From positions 12,633 through 54,233 of the forward strand of contig CADEDH010000018.1 in NCBI GenBank assembly GCA_902826025.1: a DNA stretch of 41,601 bases. The letters are read 5' to 3'. This document shows, in pieces, positions 6,637 through 15,598 of the stretch. The notes below the pieces were generated by a model that worked only from the letters and a program-made list of their open reading frames with translations, ran no database searches and had not been told where the DNA came from. How positions within the stretch are numbered: position 1 is the stretch's first letter; every line of letters begins with the position of its first letter. The position numbers and the translations under genes were made by a program. Source of the stretch: an uncultured Actinomycetes bacterium (GTDB taxonomy: Bacteria; Actinomycetota; Acidimicrobiia; Acidimicrobiales; SZUA-35).

Positions 6637-7848
6637 GTGACGGCACTCGACGACCTGGAAGCGGAACTGGCGGCGGTAGCCGCCCGGGAGCAGGCGGTGC
6701 AGGCCTGGACCGCCCGCCACGACGACGATGAGTTGCGGGCCCAGGTGGCTGCGGCCAGCACCGGAGGTGGGCCACTGGCCGGCTGGACGCTCGGGGTGAA
6801 GGACGTGATCGACACCGCCGACCTTCCCACCGGGCGGGGCTCCCCCATCTACACCGGGCGGCGGCCCACCGAGGACGCGGCCTGCGTGGCCCTGGCCCGA
6901 TCCGCCGGCGCCGTGGTGGCGGGCAAGACCACCACCACCGAGTTCGCTCTGTTCACCCCGACGGCCACCACCAACCCCCACAACGGCACCCGCACCCCCG
7001 GTGGGTCGTCGAGCGGGTCGGCGGCGGCGGTGGCGGCCGGCATGGTGCGGGTGGCCTTCGGCACCCAGACCGTCGGCTCGGTGCTGCGGCCGGCGGCCTT
7101 CTGCGGGGTGGTCGGGTTCAAGCCCAGTCATGGTGCCGTGCCCCTGAACGGCGTGGGCATGCTGGCCCCCTCGCTCGACACGCTGGGCTGGCACGCCCGG
7201 TCGGTGGCCGACGCCGCCGCCCTCCACACCGCTCTGACCGGCGAAGCGGTGCCGGCCGGCGGGCCACCCCGGCTCGGCCTGTACCGGTCCCACGTCTGGG
7301 ACCGGGCCCAACCCGAGCTGGCCCCGCTTCTGGCCTCGGTGGCCGACCGTCTACGGGCGGCCGGGGCCGACGTGGTCGAGCTGGAACCCGCCCCCCACCT
7401 GGCGTCGGTGGTCGACGCCGGCGCCGTGATCCTGGCCGTTGAGGCGTCCCGGGTGTTCGCCTGGGAACGGGCCCACCACGCCGACCTGATCCACGAGAAG
7501 ATCCTCCGCCTGCTGGCCCGGGGCGACCGCACCGACCGGGCCGACTATCACCAGGCCCAGCGCACGGTGGCCGCCGCCCGGGCCGCCCACGACCGCTGGC
7601 TGGACGACCTCGGCCTCGACGCCCTCCTCACCCCGTCGGCCCCGGGCGAGGCCGTGCCCATCGACACCACCGGCGACTCGATCTTCAACGCCACCTGGAG
7701 CACCCTCGGCGTGCCCGCCATTCAGCTCCCAGCCGGCACCGGCCCCCTCGGCCTGCCGCTCGGCGTCCAGCTCACCGGCCGCCGCTGGAGCGACGCTGCC
7801 CTGTTCGCCCCGGCCACGTGGACCGAGGCCCGGCTCGACGCCGGGTAG
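6637..7848 (+). CDS. Amidase (amidase-signature family)
   Basis: A 403-residue cytoplasmic amidase-signature enzyme that hydrolyses an amide to acid and ammonia. The Ser-cisSer-Lys triad can be placed: Lys55 in GVKDVID, the cis-Ser in PGGSSSGS (about 124) and nucleophile Ser148 in GTQTVGSVLRPA, where most relatives have GTDTGGSIRxPA. The fold continues to a normal C-terminus (GVPAIQLPAG, GLPLGVQL), and the length is slightly short for the family. GTG 6637 is chosen because the frame upstream is the shadow of the opposite-strand hydrolase. It is divergent from the WXG-hydrolase. Lack of GatB/GatC neighbours argues against tRNA amidation. The substrate is unknown; ureido or heterocycle-derived amides would fit the neighbouring deaminase-like gene. 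Confidence 0.88.
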   Translation: MTALDDLEAELAAVAAREQAVQAWTARHDDDELRAQVAAASTGGGPLAGWTLGVKDVIDTADLPTGRGSPIYTGRRPTEDAACVALARSAGAVVAGKTTTTEFALFTPTATTNPHNGTRTPGGSSSGSAAAVAAGMVRVAFGTQTVGSVLRPAAFCGVVGFKPSHGAVPLNGVGMLAPSLDTLGWHARSVADAAALHTALTGEAVPAGGPPRLGLYRSHVWDRAQPELAPLLASVADRLRAAGADVVELEPAPHLASVVDAGAVILAVEASRVFAWERAHHADLIHEKILRLLARGDRTDRADYHQAQRTVAAARAAHDRWLDDLGLDALLTPSAPGEAVPIDTTGDSIFNATWSTLGVPAIQLPAGTGPLGLPLGVQLTGRRWSDAALFAPATWTEARLDAG

Positions 7849-7853
7849 CGACG

Positions 7854-7865
7854 GGGATCGATCCC
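7854..7865. repeat. 12-bp palindrome GGGATCGATCCC, copy 2
   Basis: Same palindrome as at 6574-6585, extended here to 14 bp (GGGGATCGATCCCC, 7853-7866), starting 5 nt after the amidase stop. It could act as a weak terminator or as a second operator site. Confidence 0.5.
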
Positions 7866-7900
7866 CTGGCTCCTGCGCTCCCCAGCCGAGGACCGGTGGC

Positions 7901-7906
7901 TAGGGT
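7901..7906 (+). promoter_or_regulatory. -10-like TAGGGT for the small lipoprotein
   Basis: TAGGGT lies 41 nt before ATG 7948, giving a leader of about 35 nt. A purine-rich AAAAGCGAGG just before the start could serve as ribosome binding site. Confidence 0.35.
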
Positions 7907-7947
7907 GCCGTCGGACGTCGCTCGACGAGCGGGTGGAAAAGCGAGGC

Positions 7948-8118
7948 ATGCCAGTGAAGGGCGTATACCGGGCGGTAGTGGCCGCCCTCCTGAGCGGAGC
8001 GGTGTTGCTGGGGTCGGCCTGCAGCAGCGGCAACGAGAGCGAGTCCTGCTGCCTTCCCCCCACCACCGATGCCACGGTGGTGCCAGCTACCTCTACCGTG
8101 CCCGGCACCGGAGGCTGA
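7948..8118 (+). CDS. Small putative lipoprotein
   Basis: A 56-residue product with a charged start, a hydrophobic stretch (VVAALLSGAVLLGSA) and a lipobox-like LGSAC-S, so after processing only about 30 residues would remain on the outer face of the membrane. The mature part contains a CC pair and a Thr/Val/Pro-rich end. An in-frame GTG at 7933 is the alternative start. No family is recognised. It lies between the amidase and the convergent oxidoreductase, separated from the latter by only 23 bp. Being short, it could be spurious, but the signal-plus-lipobox layout and codon bias favour a real gene. Confidence 0.5.
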   Translation: MPVKGVYRAVVAALLSGAVLLGSACSSGNESESCCLPPTTDATVVPATSTVPGTGG

Positions 8119-8141
8119 AGGCCGGGAGGCAGACGCTGCCG

Positions 8142-9797
8142 TCACCGCCGGGAACTGCGATCGGGACCGGCGGAAGCCAGTCGCGGCAGCCGGCCGCCCG
8201 CCCGGCGGGCGGCGTTGAGGGGTTGGCGCAGCCCGCCCCGCAGGTCGGCCTGCACCGTGTGGGCGGTGTTGCGGCCCGAGGCCCCGAAGATCCCGGCCCC
8301 GGGGAAGGTGGCGGCCCCGGTGAGGTACAACCCACCGATGGGGGTTCGGTACCGGCTCAGCTCCCGGTTGCGCCCGGTGAGAGTGGCCAGGGGCGAGGCG
8401 ACATAGGACGGGGCGTGGCCCCGGGCCATGAAGAACTCGCTCTCGTAACGGTCGGGTGTCATAGCTCGCCACCGCACCACGGTGTCGGGGAAACCCGGCT
8501 CGGCCAGGCTGGCCCACAGCTCGAGCCAGCGGGCCGGCTCGCTCGACCCCGGCCACCCGCCGGGTAGGGCGTACGGGGTGAACAACGTCTCCAGGCTGAA
8601 CACGTGCTGGCCCGGGGCGGGGGCCATGGTGGGGTCGAGCACGGTGGGGGCGTTGACCAGGTGGGTGGGGTGCCCGGCCACCCGGCCCTCGGCCTTGAGC
8701 CGGTGGGCCTCGTCGAGCTCGGCCGGCGTGGGGTTGACGGTGGCGGTGGGGGTCAGCAGGTTCACCCCGGGGAACAGGCCTTCCAACTCGGCCAGGGCGG
8801 CGAAGCGGGGCGGGGCGCTCAACACGGCGTCGAGCTTCGACTCGTACCCGTCGAACGTGGGGCGGGCCCGCCACCGGGCGGCGGCCCGGGCCGCCGCCGG
8901 AGGCAGGGCCCCGTCGAGCCAGTGGAGGAACACCTCGTGGGGGTCGCAGGCCGCCACCACGGCCCGGGCCGGGATCTCGGTGCCGTCGGTCAAGCGGACG
9001 CCGGTGACGGCGCCGTCGCGCACGGTGAGCGCCGCGACGCGGGCATCGCACCGCACCCGACCCCCGGCCGCCTCGAACGAGGCCCGGGTGGCCGCCGGCA
9101 GCATCCCGCTGCCGCCCTGGGGGCGGCCGGTACCCACCAGGTGGCGGGTGGCGTAGTTCAAGGCGGCCAGGCCGGTGTTGGGCGTGGTGGCCGGTATGCC
9201 CCACACGGTGGGGCCGGTGCTGATGGCGGGCAGCCGGAGGTGCCAGTCGTCGAAGTAGGAGGCCAGCACATCGTGTGCGCTGCGCCGGGCCCACCGCATC
9301 ATCCGGGCCGCCGCCTCCCGTTTCCCGCTCCGGGCCGCCCGGGCCGACAGCCGGGCGGCCGAAGGATGGGTGCGCACGACGTCGAGCACGAAGCGGGCCA
9401 CCGGCAGGGCGTCGGCCAGGTACCGGCGGTAGGCGTCGACCTGGTGGGGGTAGTGGTGGGCCAGCCCGTCGGCGGTGGCCTCGGGATCGTGGAACTGGAC
9501 CCAGGGCGGGCTGTGGTCGTGGAACAGGTGGACGTTCACGGCGTCGGGCGACAGGTAGCGCAGGCCGTGGCGTTCCAGCTCCAGCTCGTCGACGATGGGC
9601 AGGGCCCGGATCATCGTGTGGTCGCAGTGGCAGATGTTGAACCGGGCGCCGAGGTCGGTGACGGTGGAAGCGCAGCCGCCCACCTCGCTGCGGGCCTCCA
9701 GCACCAGGGTGTCGATTCCGGCCCGGGCCAGGTAGGCGGCACAGATGAGCCCGTTGTGCCCGCCCCCCACCACGATGACGTCGGCGCCCCGGCTCAT
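8142..9797 (-). CDS. FAD-dependent oxidoreductase, phytoene-desaturase/PYROXD2-like
   Basis: A 551-residue flavoprotein of the NAD(P)/FAD oxidoreductase superfamily. The dinucleotide-binding motif VIVVGGGHNGLICAAYLA begins at about residue 7, followed by VLEARSEVGG, and the C-terminal flavin motif is GLYLTGAATFPGAGI with GRNTAHTV near the end. This architecture is that of PYROXD2 and phytoene-desaturase relatives; carotenoid function is not implied because no crtB/crtE genes are nearby. ATG 9797 is chosen because the Rossmann strand follows at once and GGGAG (9807-9811) is a good ribosome site; a -10-like TACCCT at 9827-9832 would give a leader of roughly 25 nt. It ends 23 bp from the convergent lipoprotein gene. 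Substrate unknown. Confidence 0.85.
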   Translation of the reverse strand: MSRGADVIVVGGGHNGLICAAYLARAGIDTLVLEARSEVGGCASTVTDLGARFNICHCDHTMIRALPIVDELELERHGLRYLSPDAVNVHLFHDHSPPWVQFHDPEATADGLAHHYPHQVDAYRRYLADALPVARFVLDVVRTHPSAARLSARAARSGKREAAARMMRWARRSAHDVLASYFDDWHLRLPAISTGPTVWGIPATTPNTGLAALNYATRHLVGTGRPQGGSGMLPAATRASFEAAGGRVRCDARVAALTVRDGAVTGVRLTDGTEIPARAVVAACDPHEVFLHWLDGALPPAAARAAARWRARPTFDGYESKLDAVLSAPPRFAALAELEGLFPGVNLLTPTATVNPTPAELDEAHRLKAEGRVAGHPTHLVNAPTVLDPTMAPAPGQHVFSLETLFTPYALPGGWPGSSEPARWLELWASLAEPGFPDTVVRWRAMTPDRYESEFFMARGHAPSYVASPLATLTGRNRELSRYRTPIGGLYLTGAATFPGAGIFGASGRNTAHTVQADLRGGLRQPLNAARRAGGRLPRLASAGPDRSSRR

Positions 9798-9862
9798 GCG
9801 ATTCTGCTCCCTGGTCCAGTGCTCGCAGGGTAGCGGGCGCTGAGCCAGACTCATTTGTCTCG

Positions 9863-10543
9863 CTAGACAGGCGCTATGGATCGTCGCACACTGTCCTTCG
9901 CTCCAGTCTTGCCGTCGCCATTCAAATCCGCCTCACTCTTCTCCAAGAGTTCGCGGAGGCGCAGGGTTGTCCACATGTATGACAACATCGCCCCTGTGAG
10001 GGCACCAACGATGACAAGAGAAATACCGATCGTGCCGCTGTAGGTCGTGCCTCCGAGCGGTTCGATCAACCGCTGCTGCAAATCCGTCAGAAACGTACCG
10101 ACCTTCCCCAAATTGACGAGGGTCACACCGACGATGATCGTGGTGAGCCAGTCCGACACCTTGATCAGGTTCGAATTGGTAAGGTAGTGGACGTTTCGAG
10201 GGAGCGCAGTGCCAGTGCCTTGCGTGGGATTGTCCGATTGATCGCCCACCTGACCCGCGGATCGCTTGACCTCCTCCTCGACGAAGCGCGCCCGGGGCAG
10301 TCCAAAGAGGAACCCGGTCCCTGAGCCGACAGCCGCTGCAGCGGCGAAGACGACGAAGGCACTCAATCCGGCGCCTCGGCCATCCATACCCTCCGTGGGG
10401 TCGTCCACTGCCCTTGTCAAAGCCCAGCTGACTGCAATAATTCCCAGAAAGAATGAGCCGGCGATTATCTGGACGCCTCGCTGTGTCTTACTGCCTGCAC
10501 TGTCATCGGACGGCGCCAAGTCTCGGAACGCTCCTGCCAACAT
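9863..10543 (-). CDS. Membrane protein with NSNLIKVSDWLTTIIVG motif and EF-hand-like tail
   Basis: A 226-residue integral membrane protein with about four hydrophobic segments (roughly residues 23-43, 60-82, 130-150 and 170-195). It carries GFLFGLPR and YLTNSNLIKVSDWLTTIIVG, motifs I associate from memory with an uncharacterised membrane family that includes some prokaryotic YEATS-domain proteins; no YEATS domain is visible here. The tail has DLNGDGKTGAKD, an EF-hand/dockerin-like calcium loop. AAGGTGG 9 nt upstream favours ATG 10543; ATG 10579 is the alternative, giving 238 residues. Codon usage and GC are lower than in neighbours, suggesting acquisition. It is probably monocistronic. Confidence 0.65.
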   Translation of the reverse strand: MLAGAFRDLAPSDDSAGSKTQRGVQIIAGSFFLGIIAVSWALTRAVDDPTEGMDGRGAGLSAFVVFAAAAAVGSGTGFLFGLPRARFVEEEVKRSAGQVGDQSDNPTQGTGTALPRNVHYLTNSNLIKVSDWLTTIIVGVTLVNLGKVGTFLTDLQQRLIEPLGGTTYSGTIGISLVIVGALTGAMLSYMWTTLRLRELLEKSEADLNGDGKTGAKDSVRRSIAPV

Positions 10544-10652
10544 GTCGGTACACCACCTTGAGCTAGCGCCCTCCCGCATTCACAAGATGTACCTACCAAT
10601 GTTGTTCCGAATAGGGGCGAACGTCACGGCCAGATCGAGACGCGATAGCGTC

Positions 10653-11654
10653 CTAGGGCTGCCAGCCGGCGAAGGTGTCGATCATCTTCCGCACGTCGGG
10701 CCCCAGGGGATAGAGGATGGGGCAGGTGCAGCCGTTGGCGATGTACTCGGCCACCTTGGCCCGGCACTCGTCGGGGGTGCCGGCGGCGCAGATCATCTGC
10801 ACGATCTCGTCGGGCACCCGCTTCGACGCCGCCACCACCTGCTCGTGGGTGGCGGGCCAGGTGAGCACCTCACCCACCGCGTCGAGGATCGACTGGGGCA
10901 CCCCGCTGGCCTTCATGATGTGGGGCTGCTGGCCCAGGTACTGGGTGACGAGGAGGCGGGCGCCGTCGAGCGCGGCCTGGCGGTCGTCGTCGACCGAGCA
11001 CACCACGAGCTGGGGCCGGTCGATGTCGTCGAGCGAGCGGCCGGCCTTGGCCGCCCCGATGGCCAGGTGCTCCAGGGCCTCGGCGTTGTACGTGGGCGAC
11101 ACGAGGTAGTTGAGCACCACCCCGTCGGCGATCTGGCCCGTCAGCTCCATCATCTGCATGCCGGTGGCCCCGATGTAGATCGGCACGTCCTTGGGCCGGC
11201 GCTCCTGGTGGACGTAGTCGAGCTCCACCCCGTCGAGGTCGACGAACGTGCCGTGCATGGTGACGGTCTCGTTGTTGAGCAGGGCCCGCACGGCGGCGAC
11301 GATCTCCCGCATGGCCAGCAGCGGCCGGGCCCGATCGATCCCCACCTTGGCCGCCAGCGGATCCCACCAGGCGCCGAGGCCGCAGATGATCCGGCCCGGG
11401 GCCAGGTCGTCGAGGGTGGAGAACAGGGAAGCCAGGCGGGCCGGGTTGCGGGTCCAGATGTCGATGACGCCGGACCCCACCTTGATCGTGCCGGTGGTGG
11501 CGGCGAAGGCGGCCATGGCCACCCCGGCCTCCCGCACCAGGCGGGAATCGGCCTGCCACACCGCCTCGAACCCCTGGCTCTCGGCGTACTGCGTGTGCTC
11601 GATGGCCTCGCTGAAGCTGTGGGCGTCCTGCAGGTAGAGGGCGAGGCGGGTCAT
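10653..11654 (-). CDS. LLM-class F420-dependent oxidoreductase
   Basis: A 333-residue TIM-barrel protein of the luciferase-like monooxygenase group (MER/F420-dependent subfamily). Family features include an N-terminal strand with [24 protein letters not shown] spacing, [38 protein letters not shown] and [20 protein letters not shown]. In Actinobacteria such proteins usually use F420H2 rather than FMN. Its ATG overlaps the stop of the molybdenum subunit gene (ATGA), so it is the last gene of the operon running from 15471. Co-transcription suggests it acts on a product or partner of the hydroxylase. Reaction unknown. Confidence 0.88.
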   Translation of the reverse strand: MTRLALYLQDAHSFSEAIEHTQYAESQGFEAVWQADSRLVREAGVAMAAFAATTGTIKVGSGVIDIWTRNPARLASLFSTLDDLAPGRIICGLGAWWDPLAAKVGIDRARPLLAMREIVAAVRALLNNETVTMHGTFVDLDGVELDYVHQERRPKDVPIYIGATGMQMMELTGQIADGVVLNYLVSPTYNAEALEHLAIGAAKAGRSLDDIDRPQLVVCSVDDDRQAALDGARLLVTQYLGQQPHIMKASGVPQSILDAVGEVLTWPATHEQVVAASKRVPDEIVQMICAAGTPDECRAKVAEYIANGCTCPILYPLGPDVRKMIDTFAGWQP

Positions 11655-13900
11655 GGTCGGCCGCTTTCGTTGAGACGGGCCAGAACCCGCGACGGGGTGA
11701 GGGGGAAGGCGTCGAACCAGACGCCGGTGGCATCGTGGAGGGCGGCCACCACGGCCGGGGCGTAGGTCATCATCGGCATCTCGGCCATGCCCCGGGCCCC
11801 CCACGGGCCGATGGGGTCGGCCAACTCGAGGATCAGGGGTTCGATCACGGTCGGCCCGTCGCCGATGCCAGGTATGAGGTAGGTGCTGAGGCGAGGGGTC
11901 TGGATGCGGGCGTCCCGGACCTGGAGGTCCTCGCTCAACACATAGCCATGGGCCTGCACCACACCGCCCTCGATCTGGGCCACCACCAGGTCGGGGTTGA
12001 TGGCCCGGCCCACGTCGTGGGTGGAGACCACCCGGTCGACCCGGATGTGGCCGGTGCCGGTGTCGACCGTCAGCTCCACCGCCTGGGCCACGTAGCCGTA
12101 GCTGAAGTTCGGGGTGCACACACCGGTCTCGGGGTCGAGGGCCTCGGTGGGCGGGGGGACGTAGCGGAACTTCCCCACCGCCGGCCGGTCGCCGTTGCGC
12201 CACGCCTTGTCGGCCTCCTCGGCCGCCCCCAGGATGGCGTTGCCGGCCATCCAGGTGAGACGGGACGCCGATGCCGAGCCCGAGTCGCCGGTGATGGCGG
12301 TGTCGGAGAAGTGACCGTGGACCCGCTCGATCGGCAGGCCCAGGGCCTCCGCCGCCATCTGGGTGAACACGGTGTGGGCGCCCTGACCCACGTCGGCCCC
12401 GGCGTGGAACAGGTCGGCCCCGTGGGGGGCGTCGTCGCCCACCGCGCCATGGAGCACGATCTCGGCCTCGCACCGCTCGGGGAAGCCGAACGAGAAGCCG
12501 ACGTTCTTGAAGGCGCAGGCGAATCCCCGGCCTCGGCGCAGGTCACCAGCGGCCGGGCCCAGGGTGGCGAAGGGTGTGAACGGCTCGGACGGGCTGGCCG
12601 GCGGGGGCGTCGACGCCGCGGCGGCGCACGCCTCCACCACCTGGGCGATGGTGACGCCGTCGGGCATGGGGGTCTGGGTGATGCCGATCGAGCCGTCGCG
12701 CAGCACGTTGCGGCGGCGGATCTCCACCGGGTCGAGCCCCAGGGCCTCGGCCAGCTTGTTCATCTGGCACTCGGCCACGTAGGCCGACTGAGGACCGCCG
12801 AAACCCCGGAAGGCGCCGCCGGGCACGGCGTTGGTGTATACGGCGTGGCTGGTGACCTGGGCGTTGGGCACCTCGTAGGGGCCGCCCTGGCCCAGGTGCA
12901 GGTTTCCCAGCACCTTGTTCGACGTGTAGTTGTAGCCCCCGGCGTCGAGCCAGGCCTCGCTCTCGACGGCGGTGATCCGGCCCTCGGCGTCGGCCCCCCA
13001 CCGGGCCTGGATGCGACCCCGGTGCCGCTTGTGGTGGCCGACGATCGACTCCTCCCGGCTCCACACACAGCCCACCGGGCGGTGCTCGCCCCGCTGGTGG
13101 AGGCGCCAGGCGGCCAGGGCCAGCACGATCTGGAGTGACGTGTCTTCCCGGCCCCCGAAGGCCCCGCCAATGGCAGGGTAGATCACCCGGATCTCGTCTT
13201 CGGGCAGGTCGAGGGCGTGGGCGATCTGCTCGCGGTCCTCGTGGGTCCACTGGCCGGCGATCTCCACCGTCACCCGGCCATGGTCGTCGATGTAGGCCAT
13301 ACCGGCCTCGGGCTGGAGGTAGGCGTGCTCCTGGTAGGGGACCTCGTAGGTGGCCTCGACCACGGCCGCGGCCGCCGCCCAGCCGGCGGCCATGTCACCC
13401 TTGCGGATGTTGTAGGTGGTGTAGACGTTGTGCCCGAGGCCGTTCTCGGGGTGGAGCAGGGGGGCGCCGGGGGCCATGGCCTCGTCGATGTCGCCCAGCA
13501 CGGGAAGGGGCTCCCACGTGGCGACGATGGCGGCGGCGGCCTGGTCGGCGGCGTGGGCCGTCTCGGCCACCACCAGGGCCAGGTGGTCGGCCTCCCACCG
13601 GCTCACATCGCACGGCACGTCGGTGCGGCCGGTGTGGCTGGTGCCCACGAACACCGGCTGGTCGGGCAGGGTGAGGCCGTAGACGTTGACCGGCACGTCG
13701 GGGGCGGTGAACACCGCCACCACACCGGGGGTGACCTCGGCCGCACGCACGTCGAGCGAGGTGAGCCGGGCGTGGGCCTGGTTGGTGAACACCACCTTGG
13801 CCACCAGCGCGTCGGGCGGGATCCGATCGGCCGGGTACTCGGTGACGCCGGTGACCTTGCCCTCGCTGTCGATCCGCCTCGGGGTGCCGCCGACGCTCAT
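11651..13900 (-). CDS. Xanthine-dehydrogenase-family hydroxylase, molybdopterin-binding subunit
   Basis: A 749-residue large subunit of a molybdenum hydroxylase (aldehyde oxidase/xanthine dehydrogenase family). The N-terminal a/b hammerhead domain starts at [16 protein letters not shown]. The Mo domain shows [27 protein letters not shown] (about residue 345) and a C-terminal GARGMAEMP, with Glu at the position of the catalytic base but Ala where many relatives have Gly. Length is normal. It hydroxylates a carbon next to nitrogen or an aldehyde using water. The start at 13900 overlaps the preceding stop (ATGA); the reading frame upstream is a shadow of that gene. The CO-dehydrogenase AYRCSFR signature is absent, so CO oxidation is unlikely. 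N-heterocycle hydroxylation is inferred. Confidence 0.92.
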   Translation of the reverse strand: MSVGGTPRRIDSEGKVTGVTEYPADRIPPDALVAKVVFTNQAHARLTSLDVRAAEVTPGVVAVFTAPDVPVNVYGLTLPDQPVFVGTSHTGRTDVPCDVSRWEADHLALVVAETAHAADQAAAAIVATWEPLPVLGDIDEAMAPGAPLLHPENGLGHNVYTTYNIRKGDMAAGWAAAAAVVEATYEVPYQEHAYLQPEAGMAYIDDHGRVTVEIAGQWTHEDREQIAHALDLPEDEIRVIYPAIGGAFGGREDTSLQIVLALAAWRLHQRGEHRPVGCVWSREESIVGHHKRHRGRIQARWGADAEGRITAVESEAWLDAGGYNYTSNKVLGNLHLGQGGPYEVPNAQVTSHAVYTNAVPGGAFRGFGGPQSAYVAECQMNKLAEALGLDPVEIRRRNVLRDGSIGITQTPMPDGVTIAQVVEACAAAASTPPPASPSEPFTPFATLGPAAGDLRRGRGFACAFKNVGFSFGFPERCEAEIVLHGAVGDDAPHGADLFHAGADVGQGAHTVFTQMAAEALGLPIERVHGHFSDTAITGDSGSASASRLTWMAGNAILGAAEEADKAWRNGDRPAVGKFRYVPPPTEALDPETGVCTPNFSYGYVAQAVELTVDTGTGHIRVDRVVSTHDVGRAINPDLVVAQIEGGVVQAHGYVLSEDLQVRDARIQTPRLSTYLIPGIGDGPTVIEPLILELADPIGPWGARGMAEMPMMTYAPAVVAALHDATGVWFDAFPLTPSRVLARLNESGRP

Positions 13901-15471
13901 TCTGCGCTCGCCTGGCTGGTACTTCCGGGAGCTGCCGCCCGGCTCCCCTGCGGGGAGCTTGGTGGGGGGCCTACGGCGCTCTGGATGGCGCGGTGGATGG
14001 CGCCGTAGCCGGTGCAACGGCACAGGTTGCCGGCCAGACCGGCCTCCACCTGGGCCAGCGTCGGCTCCGGGTGCTCCTCCAGCAGGGCGGTGGTGGCCAT
14101 GAGCAGGCCCGGGGTGCAGAACCCGCACTGGACGGCACCGCAGGCCACGTAGGCCTCCTGTACCGGGCTGAGCAGGCCGGTGTCGGGGGCGAGGCCCTCC
14201 ACGGTGATGATCTCCGCCCCCTGGGCCCGGCCGGCGGGCACGAGGCACGACATCACGGCCGCCCCGTCGAGATGGACGGTGCAGGCCCCGCACTCCCCCT
14301 CGGCGCAGCCCTCCTTCACTCCGTTGGTGCCGGCGTGATCCCGTAGCCAATCGAGCAGGGTGGCCGACGCGGCCCCGGTTCCCGCCACGGCGTACCCGTT
14401 GACGGTGGTGGTGATCGTGGCGGCGTCGTCGACGCTGGCTGCCCGGTCGGCCCCCGTCGGGTAGAGGCCGGTGAACCCGGTGCGCCACAGGCGGGGCGGG
14501 TTGGGGGGCCGGTGGGCCAGCTCGGCCCCGGCAGCGAGGGCGGCCAACGCCCGGGCCGTCATGACGGCGGCCGTGTGGAGGCGGTAATCGGCGGTGCCCC
14601 GTAGGTCGTCGATGGGATGGATGGCGGCCCGCACCGCCTCGGCGGCGGCGGTGGCGACGCCAGCGTCGAGGGGGCGGCCCCGCACGGCGTCGGCCGCCTC
14701 GGGTACCAGCACCACGGTGGCGGCCACACTGCCGATGGCCAGGCGGAGGTCGGCCACGGGGGCGGTGGTGGGGCCGGGGGCGAGCGGCTCGTCGGCCCCG
14801 GCACCGCCGTCGGGGGCGAAGGTCACCACCGCCGCCAGGTGGACCACCGAGATGGCCTGGGCCCGGCGGAGGCCGAGCTTCACGAACACCCCCCGCTGGC
14901 GGGGGCCGAGCATGGGCACCCGCACCGCTGTCACCAGCTCGCCCGGGGCCAGGGCGGTGGTGCGGAACCCGGTGACGAAATCGCCAACGGGCAACGTCCG
15001 GGAGCCGGCGGCCGACATCAGCGTCACCTCGGCCCCCAGGGCCAACAGGGCCGAGATCGTGTCGTTGGCCGGGCTGGCCGTGATCAGGTTGCCGGCCACC
15101 GTGGCCCGGTTGCGGAGCTGGGGCGAGCCGACCTCCCAGCAAGCCTGGGCCAGCGGGGTGGCCCGCTCCCAGGCGGCGTCGGCCGCCACCACCTGGTTGT
15201 GGGTGGCGAGGCAGCCGAGCTCGAGGTGGCCGTCGGCCACGGTCAGGCTGGCCAGCCCGGGGATGCGCCCCAGATCCACCAGCACCTCGACCCCGGGCCG
15301 GGCGCCCCTGTCGAGCTCGACCAGCAGGTCGGTGCCGCCGGCCACCGGTCGGGCGGCCGGGCCATGGGCCGCCAGCAGGGCGAGGGCGGCCTCCAGCGAG
15401 GCCGGCGCTTCGTAGCGGGCGATGCGCTGGCCGGGCCGCTGGACCGGATGGAGCAGGCTCACCTCCGACAT
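13897..15471 (-). CDS. Fused FAD-binding and 2Fe-2S subunits of the molybdenum hydroxylase
   Basis: A 524-residue protein joining two subunits that are usually separate. Residues 1-290 match the FAD (CutM/CoxM) subunit: PVAGGTDLLVEL, RNRATVAGNLITASPAND and a CO_deh_flav_C-like region. Residues from about 330 form the 2Fe-2S (CutS/CoxS) subunit: plant-type cluster motif CAEGECGACTVHLDG with a later Cys in VMSC, then the helical cluster motifs CGAVQCGFCTPG and NLCRCTGY. All eight cluster cysteines are present. It passes electrons from the Mo site through two clusters to FAD. ATG 15471 is supported by TAGAGT 6 nt upstream. It is the first gene of the three-gene operon. FAD-first, FeS-second is the reverse of eukaryotic xanthine dehydrogenase. 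Confidence 0.9.
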   Translation of the reverse strand: MSEVSLLHPVQRPGQRIARYEAPASLEAALALLAAHGPAARPVAGGTDLLVELDRGARPGVEVLVDLGRIPGLASLTVADGHLELGCLATHNQVVAADAAWERATPLAQACWEVGSPQLRNRATVAGNLITASPANDTISALLALGAEVTLMSAAGSRTLPVGDFVTGFRTTALAPGELVTAVRVPMLGPRQRGVFVKLGLRRAQAISVVHLAAVVTFAPDGGAGADEPLAPGPTTAPVADLRLAIGSVAATVVLVPEAADAVRGRPLDAGVATAAAEAVRAAIHPIDDLRGTADYRLHTAAVMTARALAALAAGAELAHRPPNPPRLWRTGFTGLYPTGADRAASVDDAATITTTVNGYAVAGTGAASATLLDWLRDHAGTNGVKEGCAEGECGACTVHLDGAAVMSCLVPAGRAQGAEIITVEGLAPDTGLLSPVQEAYVACGAVQCGFCTPGLLMATTALLEEHPEPTLAQVEAGLAGNLCRCTGYGAIHRAIQSAVGPPPSSPQGSRAAAPGSTSQASAE

Positions 15472-15477
15472 CGGCTC

Positions 15478-15483
15478 ACTCTA
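15478..15483 (-). promoter_or_regulatory. -10-like TAGAGT for the molybdenum hydroxylase operon
   Basis: TAGAGT ends 6 nt before ATG 15471 with no Shine-Dalgarno sequence, matching the leaderless pattern elsewhere in the window. Confidence 0.45.
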
Positions 15484-15547
15484 GAGGCCCGGTGGCCTGC
15501 CCCGACGCCGATCCGTCGCCCTGGATGCCGTTGCGGATGACACTTTT

Positions 15548-15565
15548 CTGTCGATTATCTGACAG
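15548..15565. promoter_or_regulatory. Dyad CTGTC-N8-GACAG, possible operator
   Basis: An AT-rich 18-bp dyad (5-bp arms, 8-nt centre) in otherwise GC-rich DNA, about 65 nt upstream of the hydroxylase operon -10 hexamer. On the minus strand its centre contains GATAAT, so an alternative -10 is possible. Regulator unknown. Confidence 0.35.
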
Positions 15566-15598
15566 TTCGACGCCGGCGGGCCTCGGCGCCGGCGGGCC

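Noticed and set aside
3785..6640. A 951-codon plus-strand open frame
   Set aside because: It is antisense to the amidohydrolase and WXG-hydrolase genes, has Gly/His/Arg-rich low-complexity content and no domain motif. It is a GC-rich shadow frame.
5926..7848. Long N-terminal extension of the amidase
   Set aside because: The extension overlaps the opposite-strand hydrolase and is Arg/Pro-rich. The amidase domain begins just after GTG 6637.
8142..9797. Carotenoid phytoene desaturase
   Set aside because: The fold matches, but the sequence is closer to PYROXD2-like proteins and no carotenoid genes are adjacent.
11735..13138. Plus-strand 467-codon frame opposite the Mo subunit
   Set aside because: Composition is His/Gly/Val-rich with no motif; the opposite strand carries clear family motifs.
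11651..15142. A 1163-codon frame extending the Mo subunit upstream
   Set aside because: The residues before 13900 are Arg/Pro/Gly-rich shadow of the fused FAD/FeS gene. The real protein starts at the ATGA overlap.
11651..15471. Aerobic carbon monoxide dehydrogenase (cox) operon
   Set aside because: The Mo subunit lacks the AYRCSFR active-site signature and no coxD/coxE/coxF-type genes are nearby.
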